Positions 13,980 through 21,258 of a stretch of DNA of 64,000 bases are shown here, in pieces. A model generated the notes under the pieces. It was given only the letters and a program-made list of their open reading frames with translations. It made no database searches and had not been told where the DNA came from. The translations under genes and the position numbers were made by a program. Source of the stretch: Oscillospiraceae bacterium. GTDB lineage: Bacteria > Bacillota > Clostridia > Oscillospirales > SIG627. Each line of letters starts with the position of its first letter. Within the stretch, counting starts at the first letter, position 1. Location: assembly GCA_015063605.1 (NCBI GenBank), contig SVTV01000007.1:1-64000 (forward strand), written 5' to 3'.

Positions 13980-14879
13980 TTATTTTCTGCCGTATTCTTC
14001 GCCCAAAACGGAGCAGATCGCGTCGATTTCCGATAAGGAAAGTGTCTCGCCTCGTCTTTCCGAAGCTATTCCCGCCTTTTCCAGAACGGAAAGCAGCTCC
14101 TCCTTCCGGAATCTGTCGCCAAAGTATGATGTCATGGAATTTATAAGAGTCTTTCGCCTTTGCGCAAATGATGCCCTTATCAGTTCAAAGAAAAGCTTTT
14201 CATCCTTCGGTGTAACGGGTGCTTCCTTATATGGTGTCATCCGTATGACGCTTGAAGTCACCTTGGGTCTGGGCATAAAATTTCCCGCTCCGACATCGAA
14301 GAGCATTTTTATTTTTGCATAATAGCTTGCCGCTGCAGTTACCGAGCCGTAATCCGCATCCCCCGGAGACGCGCACAATCTTTTTGCCACTTCCTTCTGT
14401 ATCATGACCACGGTATCGTCAAAGCATCCGCTTTCAAGAATGTGCAATATAGCCTCGGAGGTAACGGAATAAGGGAGATTTGAGCAAAACACCGTCCTCT
14501 CATTACCGAACTCTTCAGATACAAGCTTTGCTATGTCGGTCTTTAAAGCATCCGCATACACCACCTTAACATTGTCATAAGGCGACAACACATCGGAGAG
14601 CATATCCTTCAAGCCTTCATCCACCTCGATGGAAATGACCTTTTTGAATATTCCGCAAAGTTTTGTTGTAAGACTTCCTATACCGGGGCCTATCTCCACG
14701 CAACAGGCATCGAGCTTTTCAGAAGGCATTCCGTTCGCCGCCTCTATCCCCGCAGATGCAAGAGCTATCCTTTCCGGTATCTTTTCGTTTATCAGAAAAT
14801 TCTGACCGTATTGTTTTTTAAAGGAAAAGCCGTGTTTTTCGCAAAGAGCGGCTATATCCTTGGGTGAATATATATTCAT
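13980..14879 (-). CDS. rsmA: 16S rRNA dimethyladenosine transferase RsmA (KsgA)
   Basis: A 299-residue SAM-dependent methyltransferase that dimethylates A1518 and A1519 near the 3' end of 16S rRNA. Signatures are KKQYGQNFL at the N-terminus, GPGIGSLT (SAM motif I), SNLPYSVTSEAIL (motif IV, NLPY) and the C-terminal helical domain with SFAQRRKTLINSM. Length is normal. The ATG at 14877-14879 has GAGGA 11 nt upstream and fits the family start; an in-frame TTG six codons earlier is less likely. It follows the LytM-like gene by 21 nt. Confidence 0.95.
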   Translation of the reverse strand: MNIYSPKDIAALCEKHGFSFKKQYGQNFLINEKIPERIALASAGIEAANGMPSEKLDACCVEIGPGIGSLTTKLCGIFKKVISIEVDEGLKDMLSDVLSPYDNVKVVYADALKTDIAKLVSEEFGNERTVFCSNLPYSVTSEAILHILESGCFDDTVVMIQKEVAKRLCASPGDADYGSVTAAASYYAKIKMLFDVGAGNFMPRPKVTSSVIRMTPYKEAPVTPKDEKLFFELIRASFAQRRKTLINSMTSYFGDRFRKEELLSVLEKAGIASERRGETLSLSEIDAICSVLGEEYGRK

Positions 14880-14900
14880 TGATCCAAAATTCCTCAAAGC

Positions 14901-16721
14901 TCATTTTCCGAGCATCTCTATTCCGTTAGCGCATGGGTAATAGGGATTTATGCATACGCCGTTTGCAAATACGGCAAACATAACGCTGTTTTTTGTACTG
15001 TATCCCGATTTTCCGAGAGTACCGACACTTTGTCCCTTTGTTACCGTGTCTCCCACTGAAACGGAGATACTGTCAAGATAATAATATACTGTCTTTATTC
15101 CGAAACCGTGATCTATGACTACCGTGTTTCCGGAATACGCATGCTCTCCGGCAAACACTATCTTACCGTTATTGGAAGCGGCTATCCTTTCTCCCGATGA
15201 ATTTGCGGCATATATTATACCGGGGCATCTTATCTTTCCGTTTGTACCGAGGACAGACCATACCGCACCGAAGCGTGTATCTATCCAGGTCGTCTTATCC
15301 GATGTGGGATATACAAAAATACCGCTCCAGAGCTTTTCCTGTATGACCTCCTCATCGAGAGAGGCAAGAAGCTTCTTAAACGAAGCGTATGAATTATTAT
15401 ATTCAGAGGGTGTGCAGCCGTACTTGGTAGAATCCACCGTAAGCGCATTGAACTCTTTGGAGGAAACGTAAAGCTTCAAAACGTTTTCCGTTCCTCTTTC
15501 ACTCGTTACACGTATCGTCTTGTTTCCCGATGCATTTTCGCATGCTATGGGTATCAGAGCGTATCTTGCACCGTTGTAATCGAAAAGCTCAATTGTTTCC
15601 GTGGTTATTATGTCCGATTTTATAGTGAAGTTTTCTTCCTCACCGTTCACCATCTTCAATATGACCAACTCTCCGGGATTCACGGAATAGCTGCTGAGCT
15701 CACAGCTGACCGCCTTGTCATATATGGCATTAAAGCAAAGCTTGAGATTTCCGTGATATTTCTTTGCGTCCTCCGCTCCCGAGGTGTCCTCATACCACTT
15801 TGCCGTGATCTCACCCTTAAGCTTAACATCCTTATCGTATCCGTAAGAGCCGATACCGTCAATGCTTCCCTCATAGATCACCGATCCGCTTTCATTGTAA
15901 AGCTTTATGTAAAGCCAATCGGGGGCAACATCGAAATCAACGGAAAGCTTTATATCATCCGATATGACTATCGTGTCGGACTCCTCCGCTGCTTTTTCGT
16001 TTTTCTCCTCGGTCGTCCTGTATTCACCGTCGGCTATTCTGTAATGCCAATCGTACTCATAGGGAACGAGCTTATTCTTTCTCGCATCCGTAAGCACGGT
16101 AAAAGACGGAAGAGACGGGTTCTCGTAAATATAATCAAGCTCATCCATCAAAAGGAGCTTCATTGCATTTTCCTTGTCGATCCTGTAGCATTCGCCGTTA
16201 TCGTCAACAATGAGACAGTCATACGCCGAATCGGAAAGGTATATATCATACTTGAACTCACGTGCGATCTTGCTTACCTTCAAAGACATCTTCTTGTATT
16301 CCGCAAGGTCGCGTGCGGGATCGCTTATATGCTCGGCATTGTTTATAAGATCTGCAAATCTTTGCAGATCCTCCTCGCTTTCATAGACCTCTTCACCACC
16401 GTTGTAAGAAAATTCGACACGCACAAGCTGGCTCGCCTCTATATTATCGGACAAAAGCTCCTTTATGAAGTTATATGCAATGAATGCGGGAATCGAAAGC
16501 ACAACGAGAACGATAAGATACACTACCCACTTTCTCAGCTTCTTTTTCTTTTTTCTTGTGTATCCCGTACCGTTTGATGAAGCGGGTCTTTTGGGAGCAT
16601 TACCGGATGCCCTTTCGCTTCCCGTAGAGACTCTCTGTCCGTGTGATGTGCTTCTGACGACCGTTTTCCTGCTTTGTTCCCCGGATCTGCCCGTATTTCT
16701 GTTCTGATCGTTGCCTTTCAC
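14901..16721 (-). CDS. Membrane protein with a degenerate LytM/M23 domain lacking zinc ligands
   Basis: A 606-residue protein: a basic, Ser/Arg-rich cytoplasmic tail (1-63), one transmembrane helix (about 66-88), a long extracellular middle part, and a C-terminal LytM (peptidase M23) fold from about residue 485. The fold is clear (GKIVFAG, NTVVIDHGFGIKTVYY, VSVGDTVTKGQSVGTLGKSGYST), yet the catalytic pattern is gone. HxGxD reads CPGII (Cys 499, Ile 503), the His of 'YAHL' is Tyr 548, and HLH reads SVM (579-581). It therefore cannot be a normal zinc endopeptidase and more likely binds or activates others, as EnvC does for amidases or SpoIIQ does in the engulfment channel. The GTG start overlaps the stop of the S24 repressor gene (GTGA), so both are translationally coupled. 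Confidence 0.85.
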   Translation of the reverse strand: MKGNDQNRNTGRSGEQSRKTVVRSTSHGQRVSTGSERASGNAPKRPASSNGTGYTRKKKKKLRKWVVYLIVLVVLSIPAFIAYNFIKELLSDNIEASQLVRVEFSYNGGEEVYESEEDLQRFADLINNAEHISDPARDLAEYKKMSLKVSKIAREFKYDIYLSDSAYDCLIVDDNGECYRIDKENAMKLLLMDELDYIYENPSLPSFTVLTDARKNKLVPYEYDWHYRIADGEYRTTEEKNEKAAEESDTIVISDDIKLSVDFDVAPDWLYIKLYNESGSVIYEGSIDGIGSYGYDKDVKLKGEITAKWYEDTSGAEDAKKYHGNLKLCFNAIYDKAVSCELSSYSVNPGELVILKMVNGEEENFTIKSDIITTETIELFDYNGARYALIPIACENASGNKTIRVTSERGTENVLKLYVSSKEFNALTVDSTKYGCTPSEYNNSYASFKKLLASLDEEVIQEKLWSGIFVYPTSDKTTWIDTRFGAVWSVLGTNGKIRCPGIIYAANSSGERIAASNNGKIVFAGEHAYSGNTVVIDHGFGIKTVYYYLDSISVSVGDTVTKGQSVGTLGKSGYSTKNSVMFAVFANGVCINPYYPCANGIEMLGK

Positions 16722-17434
16722 AGTATCACCTTCCCAACTCCTCTGATATCGTCCGTTTCCTTTATCTCTATCGGCTCATAAGCCTTATTTTCCGATACAA
16801 GAAAGCATTTTCCGCCGCTGTACTCAAGTCTCTTGCAGAGACTTTCTCCGTTAACAATAAATATTCCCACTTCTCCGTTTCCGACAGCCGTATCTCTGTT
16901 GACCCAGACTATGCTTCCATCAGCAATAAGAGGCTCCATACTGTCGCCCTTTATCTTGATGCCGAAGGACGCACCCTCGGGAACGTTCTCGCTGTATGTC
17001 TCGAAATAGTCATCCGTTATGATGGGCAAAGCTGATCCCGCCGCCGCAGGCGCCTCATAAACTATCATATTTCTGCCGTGGCGCTTTGTTTTTTCAAAGC
17101 CGGATGAAAAGCCGCTTTCGTGCTCCGCAATGCTCATAACAGCACTTTTTCCTCTGCTGTCCATAGCTCTGAACATGGCAATAAGCTTTTTTTCATTTTC
17201 GGACAGTGCTTTCGGCTCTTTTATGCCCGATGATCTTTCATCGGATATCAATTCCTCAATGCTCACTCCGAGATATCCCGCTATCCTCGCCGCGGCGGCA
17301 AGTCTTTTTGTATCGGAATCCCTTTTGAGCATACTGTCCAGAGTGGTGTAAGGAATTCCCACAGCCTTGGCAAGCTCCGCTTTTGTTATTCTCTTTTCTT
17401 TTAAAAGATCGTTGATCTTTCGGCTGAAGGACAT
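16718..17434 (-). CDS. XRE-S24 repressor with LexA-type self-cleavage site
   Basis: A 238-residue protein: N-terminal XRE helix-turn-helix (about 4-60, ITKAELAKAVGIPYTTLDSM), a linker, and a C-terminal S24/LexA protease fold. The scissile Ala-Gly is in PAAAGS (132-133), the nucleophile is Ser 165 in GDSMEP and the general base Lys 201 in LCKRLE; spacings match LexA. This is the HdiR/CI type of repressor that cleaves itself when bound to RecA filaments, not LexA itself, whose DNA-binding domain is of another family. ATG 17434 was chosen because AGAGGTG lies 5-6 nt upstream. A 15-bp palindrome next to a -10 box upstream suggests autoregulation. Its stop overlaps the start of the LytM-like gene, which is thus probably the regulated cargo. 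Confidence 0.88.
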   Translation of the reverse strand: MSFSRKINDLLKEKRITKAELAKAVGIPYTTLDSMLKRDSDTKRLAAAARIAGYLGVSIEELISDERSSGIKEPKALSENEKKLIAMFRAMDSRGKSAVMSIAEHESGFSSGFEKTKRHGRNMIVYEAPAAAGSALPIITDDYFETYSENVPEGASFGIKIKGDSMEPLIADGSIVWVNRDTAVGNGEVGIFIVNGESLCKRLEYSGGKCFLVSENKAYEPIEIKETDDIRGVGKVIL

Positions 17435-17456
17435 TTTCATCACCTCTGACTGAATT

Positions 17457-17471
17457 TACGGTCTGACCGTA
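17457..17471. promoter_or_regulatory. 15-bp palindromic operator upstream of the S24 repressor
   Basis: TACGGTCTGACCGTA is a perfect palindrome around its central base. On the minus strand a TATAAT-like -10 lies about 10 nt upstream of it (about 17479-17486), so the palindrome covers the transcription start of the repressor-LytM operon. The obvious binder is the S24 repressor; this is inferred. Confidence 0.7.
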
Positions 17472-17561
17472 TCTGTTTATTATAGTAACATATTTTTTCG
17501 ATTCTGTAAATAGTAATATTACGAAAATTCATAATTTTCATGTGAAATTTAACTTTACATA

Positions 17562-17590
17562 TGGAAAAACCACAAGATATATGTTATAAT
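17562..17590 (+). promoter_or_regulatory. Probable promoter of the rsmD-coaD leader
   Basis: TGGAAA (17562-17567), 17 nt, TATAAT (17585-17590). A transcript from about 17597 would have a leader of about 170 nt before rsmD. The wider gap 17435-17767 holds only this promoter, the S24 operator and two hairpins. Confidence 0.6.
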
Positions 17591-17626
17591 ATATTGGTAT
17601 AGTATCATAGGGTACAAATACTTGTG

Positions 17627-17660
17627 TCCGGATAACGTAACCGGAGTATTACGATCCGGA
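17627..17660 (+). ncRNA. Strong hairpin in the rsmD leader (attenuator or small RNA candidate)
   Basis: TCCGGAT-AA-CGTAA (17627-17640) pairs with TTACG-ATCCGGA (17649-17660), 12 base pairs with a 2-nt bulge and an 8-nt loop, followed by TATTTTC. It sits about 30 nt after the predicted start point, as expected of a leader attenuator or the 3' part of a short RNA. I recognise no known riboswitch class. Confidence 0.5.
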
Positions 17661-17719
17661 TATTTTCACCGTTTTGAGTAAAAATAACATGTAAAAACAA
17701 TGCATACAAAATAACCGAG

Positions 17720-17747
17720 GTCAGCCCGAATCTTTTTCGGTCCTGAC
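17720..17747 (+). promoter_or_regulatory. Second leader hairpin directly before the rsmD ribosome binding site
   Basis: GTCAG (17720-17724) and CCGAA (17726-17730) pair with TTCGG (17736-17740) and CTGAC (17743-17747) around a 5-nt loop. The SD GAAAGG begins two nt later, so this stem could affect translation of rsmD. Confidence 0.55.
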
Positions 17748-17767
17748 GGAAAGGCAGGTAATAAAAC

Positions 17768-18367
17768 ATGATGAGAATTATTACGGGAAAGGCTCGCGGC
17801 ACACGTCTCGATGCCCCCAAAACAGATAAAACACGCCCCACTACCGAAATGGCAAAGGAAGGAGTATTCAGCTCCATACAGTTCGACCTTGAGGGAAGAA
17901 CCGTCCTTGATCTTTTTGCGGGAAGCGGGCAGCTCGGTCTCGAAGCGCTCAGCCGCGGTGCTTCCAAAGCCGTATTCGTTGACAGTGATGCGGAATCCTT
18001 TGAGGTGATAAAGAAAAACGCACAGAAAACGGGGCTTTATGCACAGTGCCGTATTCTGAGAATGGAATACGGTGAATATATAAAGGCGGCTTCAAGAGAA
18101 GGTGCATCCTTTGATTTTATTTTTCTCGATCCCCCCTACCGTGAGACGGTGGTTCCCGAGACAGTAAAAAGGATACTCAAGGCGGGACTTTTAAAGCCCG
18201 GCGGAAGGATCTTCTGTGAATCCGACGATCCGGAGCTTTTCGGAGCGGACAATATAATCCCCGAAAACGAAAGCTTCACGGTAAAGGTCAAGGAGATAAA
18301 GGTGTATAAATACGGAAAAACCTATTTCCATACTGTCTGCGCCGAGCAAAATGAGGCAGACATCTGA
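17768..18367 (+). CDS. rsmD: 16S rRNA (guanine966-N2)-methyltransferase RsmD
   Basis: A 199-residue Rossmann-fold methyltransferase that modifies G966 of 16S rRNA. Seen are RIITGKARG at the N-terminus, RPTTEMAKEGVFSSI, the SAM motif VLDLFAGSGQLGLEALSRGA (about 44-63) and the N6/N2-methylation motif LDPPY (catalytic, about 121-125). Length is normal. Two adjacent ATGs are possible (17768, 17771) after the SD GAAAGG. It is followed after 48 nt by coaD, a pairing common in bacteria. Confidence 0.95.
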   Translation: MMRIITGKARGTRLDAPKTDKTRPTTEMAKEGVFSSIQFDLEGRTVLDLFAGSGQLGLEALSRGASKAVFVDSDAESFEVIKKNAQKTGLYAQCRILRMEYGEYIKAASREGASFDFIFLDPPYRETVVPETVKRILKAGLLKPGGRIFCESDDPELFGADNIIPENESFTVKVKEIKVYKYGKTYFHTVCAEQNEADI

Positions 18368-18415
18368 GAATAAATTTTTAGGCGTAAAGCTTGTACGAAA
18401 GGAATGGTCATAATC

Positions 18416-18901
18416 ATGAAGATAGCTCTGCTTCCGGGAAGCTACGATCCTATTACGATCGGTCATTACGATATCGCCCTGAGAGCCGCGGAGATCTTTG
18501 ATCTTGTGGTAATAGCCGTCATGCAGAATGCGGAGAAAAGGTATATGTTCTCAATAGATAAACGGTATGAAGCAGCAAAGGCATCATTCTGCCTTGATGA
18601 CAGATTCCGTGTCATTCGCTCAGAAGGTCTTTTGGCACAGCTTGCCCGGGATATCGAAGACGAATACGACAATGCAAAGTGCGTTCTCGTGAAGGGTCTG
18701 AGGAATGCTTCCGACTTCACATACGAATACGAAATGTACGAAATAAACAAAAGCATACGCTCCTGCGAAACCATGTTCATCCCCTCCCAAAAGGAGCATA
18801 TGTTCGTCTCTTCCACGTTTGTAAGAGAGCTTATAAAGTACGGTGAGGACTTTTCCCCATACGTACCGCAAAATTCGTATAATTATTTGAAAAATAATTA
18901 G
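18416..18901 (+). CDS. coaD: Phosphopantetheine adenylyltransferase CoaD
   Basis: A 161-residue nucleotidyltransferase making dephospho-CoA from ATP and 4'-phosphopantetheine, the fourth step of CoA synthesis. Motifs are GSYDPITIGHYDI (the HxGH-like T.GH ATP site), QNAEKRYMFS, KGLRNASDFTYEYEM and the SSTFVREL C-terminal ATP motif (ISST.VRE in the family). Length is standard. The start is ATG 18416, with CGAAAGG 13 nt upstream; four codons of open frame precede it. Confidence 0.95.
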   Translation: MKIALLPGSYDPITIGHYDIALRAAEIFDLVVIAVMQNAEKRYMFSIDKRYEAAKASFCLDDRFRVIRSEGLLAQLARDIEDEYDNAKCVLVKGLRNASDFTYEYEMYEINKSIRSCETMFIPSQKEHMFVSSTFVRELIKYGEDFSPYVPQNSYNYLKNN

Positions 18902-18919
18902 TTTTTTTCAAAAAAACTA

Positions 18920-18948
18920 TTGCAAATTCCCTTCTTATATTGTATAAT
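18920..18948 (+). promoter_or_regulatory. Promoter of the mraZ/dcw cluster
   Basis: TTGCAA (18920-18925), 17 nt, TATAAT (18943-18948); the predicted start near 18955 is at the first of the MraZ-type repeats. Confidence 0.8.
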
Positions 18949-18952
18949 ATCA

Positions 18953-18987
18953 GTGGTTGACGGTGGATGGATGTGGCATACCGGTGG
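18953..18987 (+). promoter_or_regulatory. Four phased GTGG repeats, MraZ-binding boxes
   Basis: GTGG occurs at 18953, 18963, 18973 and 18984, that is at 10, 10 and 11 bp spacing, between the promoter and mraZ. Direct TGGG/GTGG repeats on one helix face are the known target of MraZ. It implies autoregulation of the dcw cluster. Confidence 0.8.
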
Positions 18988-19028
18988 TGAACATCCTCCA
19001 AAAACTGAAGTGAGAGGGGGAATTGCAT

Positions 19029-19448
19029 ATGCTTATAGGCGAATACCGCTATTCGGTGGACCCGAAGGGCAGAATTTTTGTGCCCGCAAAGCTGCGCGAA
19101 GAGACGGGCGATGCTTTCATAGTTTCAAAGGCTATGGATGATTGTCTCAATCTTTATACTCCCGAGCAATGGAAAGCTTTTTCGGAAAAGCTCACCTCCC
19201 TCTCCGACATAAAGGCACGTTCCGTAAAGCGTTTCATTTTCTCCACCGCTCAGGAGGTAAACGTTGATTCTCAGGGAAGAATATGTATTCCTCAGAATCT
19301 GAGAGAGTATGCGGGACTTACAAAGGAAGCCGTTATAATCGGCGTCGAGACCCGTATAGAGATATGGAGTGCCGAAGCATATGCCGCAATGGAAGGAGAA
19401 GCCGACCGCGAAGAAATGCTTGCGTTCCTGGCTGAAAGCGGATTCTGA
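19029..19448 (+). CDS. mraZ: Transcriptional regulator MraZ
   Basis: A 139-residue protein with two AbrB-like (SpoVT/MraZ) repeats: GEYRYSVDPKGRIFVPAKLR near the start and AQEVNVDSQGRICIPQNLR in the middle. MraZ forms ring-shaped oligomers and represses the dcw promoter by binding spaced GTGG repeats; four such repeats lie directly upstream. ATG 19029 follows a GAGAGGGGG SD; an in-frame TTG two codons earlier is less likely. Its TGA overlaps the ATG of rsmH (TGATG). Confidence 0.95.
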   Translation: MLIGEYRYSVDPKGRIFVPAKLREETGDAFIVSKAMDDCLNLYTPEQWKAFSEKLTSLSDIKARSVKRFIFSTAQEVNVDSQGRICIPQNLREYAGLTKEAVIIGVETRIEIWSAEAYAAMEGEADREEMLAFLAESGF

Positions 19449-20389
19449 TGGCTGCGTTTTCTCATTACTCCGTTCTGCTTGAAGAATCCATACGTTATCT
19501 CGATGTAAAGGAAAACGGCATATATGCAGACCTTACCCTGGGCGGAGGCGGTCATTCCCTCGAGATACTCAAAAAGCTTACAAGCGGACGTCTCATTGCA
19601 TTTGACAGAGACCCCGCAGCAATAGAAGCTTCGAAAATACGCCTTGCCGATCACAACGACAAGGTCATATACATAAACGATAATTACAAGAATTTCCCGG
19701 CTCATATAGCTTCGATCGAAGAGGCAAGCGAAGGTCTTGACGGAATAATAATGGATCTGGGTGTTTCCTCCTATCAGCTCGACACTCCCGAAAGAGGATT
19801 CTCATACCATGCCGATGCGCCTCTGGACATGAGAATGAATCCCGGTGACACACTTGATGCAAGGACCGTCGTGAACACTTACACAAGGGAGCATCTGCGC
19901 AAGATCATCTTCGAATACGGCGAGGAGAAGCTTGCCGACAAGATCGCATGTGCGATAATATCCGCACGTGAAGAAAAGCCTATCGATACCACCTTTGAGC
20001 TTGCAGAGATAATAAAGAGTGCTTTCCCTCAGAAAATGAGATTTGAAGGAAAGCATCCCGCAAGAAGAACATTTCAAGCTATACGCATAGAAGTAAATGA
20101 CGAACTCACGGGGCTTTCGGAAACTATATCCTCCTGTGTCAGGTCTTTGAAAAAGGGCGGCGTAATAGCTGTAATATCATTCCATTCCCTGGAAGACAGA
20201 ATAGTCAAGGAAACATTCAAAAGCTTTATAGACGGATGCACATGTCCTCCCGGATTTCCCGTCTGCACATGCGGATTCGTCCCCTCTCTCGAGCTTCTTT
20301 CCAGAAAGCCCATAACGGCAGATGAAAACGAGCTCGAAGAAAACAATCGTTCAAGAAGCGCAAAGCTGCGCGTTGCAAAAAAACTGTAA
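19448..20389 (+). CDS. rsmH: 16S rRNA (cytosine1402-N4)-methyltransferase RsmH (MraW)
   Basis: A 313-residue SAM-dependent enzyme that N4-methylates C1402 in the ribosomal P site. Signatures: HYSVLLEESI at the N-terminus, DLTLGGGGHSLEIL (SAM loop), MDLGVSSYQLD, GFSYHADAPLDMRM and the C-terminal ISFHSLEDRIVKETF. Length is typical. It begins at the last base of the mraZ stop codon and ends 11 nt before ftsL. Confidence 0.97.
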   Translation: MAAFSHYSVLLEESIRYLDVKENGIYADLTLGGGGHSLEILKKLTSGRLIAFDRDPAAIEASKIRLADHNDKVIYINDNYKNFPAHIASIEEASEGLDGIIMDLGVSSYQLDTPERGFSYHADAPLDMRMNPGDTLDARTVVNTYTREHLRKIIFEYGEEKLADKIACAIISAREEKPIDTTFELAEIIKSAFPQKMRFEGKHPARRTFQAIRIEVNDELTGLSETISSCVRSLKKGGVIAVISFHSLEDRIVKETFKSFIDGCTCPPGFPVCTCGFVPSLELLSRKPITADENELEENNRSRSAKLRVAKKL

Positions 20390-20400
20390 AGGAGTATAGC

Positions 20401-21138
20401 ATGCCTGTTAAAACATATACATATGATAACAATGTCGTTGAAGGCAACGAAAACAATACGGATATACTTGTAACCCGCAGAAATACTCGCCCCGCAGTTA
20501 TTCCGAACGAGGAAATTTCAATAAGATCCGGACAAAGCCGCTCTCACAGAAAGCCCAGAGAGTTGAACACATCAAAAAAGATAAGAAGAGATATCAAAAC
20601 TCTGAACAAGGGATACATTCTTGCTCCTTCGGCACAGATCTCCATAATAGATCCCGTATCTCTCGAAAAAGAAGCAGCGGAAAGAGCCGCCGCAGAAGCC
20701 AAGGCAAAAAAAAGATCGAGAGTTCTTGCCGGAGATGATGCCATGACAGATTCGAAGGTAGTGAAGGTAAAAAGACCCTTCCCCTTCTTTTTCGTGATAC
20801 TTATGGGCATCTTCACCTTGGCTTTGATGTACAACATAACGCTTTTCGTAAAGGTGGACGATTATAATTCAAGACTCAACGATCTTAATGCGCGTCTTGT
20901 AACGGCAAGGGAAGAAGAAACTCAGCTTCAGTTAAAGCTTGATGCGAAATTCAATCTCGCCTCCATCAGCCGCATAGCCCAGGAAGAGTACGGTATGGTA
21001 AGTGCCGATTCTCTGCCCAAGAATTATGTTTCCATATCCGGAGACGACCAAATAGAGATAATCGAAAACGAAGGTCAGAATACAGCCGGCTCGCTTCTCT
21101 CTGCTTTCGGTGATATGATAAACGAACTGTTGGAATAA
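20401..21138 (+). CDS. ftsL: FtsL-like cell-division protein
   Basis: A 245-residue protein, single-span membrane type: an unusually long, basic and charged cytoplasmic region (1-123, with an Ala/Glu/Lys-rich helix at 88-105), one membrane helix (about 125-146, PFPFFFVILMGIFTLALMYN) and a coiled coil outside (about 150-190, NSRLNDLNARLVTAREEETQ), then an acidic tail. Position between rsmH and the PBP gene and the topology identify it as FtsL, which joins FtsB/DivIC and FtsQ/DivIB to activate FtsWI. FtsL proteins are normally around 100-130 residues; the cytoplasmic extension is the unusual part. SD AAAGGAG precedes ATG by 6 nt. Confidence 0.75.
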   Translation: MPVKTYTYDNNVVEGNENNTDILVTRRNTRPAVIPNEEISIRSGQSRSHRKPRELNTSKKIRRDIKTLNKGYILAPSAQISIIDPVSLEKEAAERAAAEAKAKKRSRVLAGDDAMTDSKVVKVKRPFPFFFVILMGIFTLALMYNITLFVKVDDYNSRLNDLNARLVTAREEETQLQLKLDAKFNLASISRIAQEEYGMVSADSLPKNYVSISGDDQIEIIENEGQNTAGSLLSAFGDMINELLE

Positions 21139-21180
21139 ACTTCAACAATTCTACATAGTATTTCATATAACATCAAAAGA

Positions 21181-21214
21181 AGCAAGGAGGACAATTCAGT
21201 TGTCTTTCCTTGCT
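21181..21214 (+). terminator. Hairpin between ftsL and the PBP gene
   Basis: AGCAAGGA (21181-21188) and GACAA (21190-21194) pair with TTGTC (21200-21204) and TCCTTGCT (21207-21214) around a 5-nt loop. No long T-run follows, so it may be a partial terminator or an mRNA processing or stabilising point within the dcw transcript. Confidence 0.45.
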
Positions 21215-21258
21215 CTTGAATTTATTTACCATTTCTCAAATTACATTTCGGAGGCATT

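Noticed and set aside
14901-16721. Active M23 peptidoglycan endopeptidase
   Set aside because: All zinc and catalytic positions (HxGxD, YAHL, HLH) are replaced.
16718-17434. LexA itself
   Set aside because: The C-terminal S24 domain fits, but the N-terminal domain is a XRE helix-turn-helix and not the LexA winged helix; the operator is also unlike CGAAC-N4-GTTCG.
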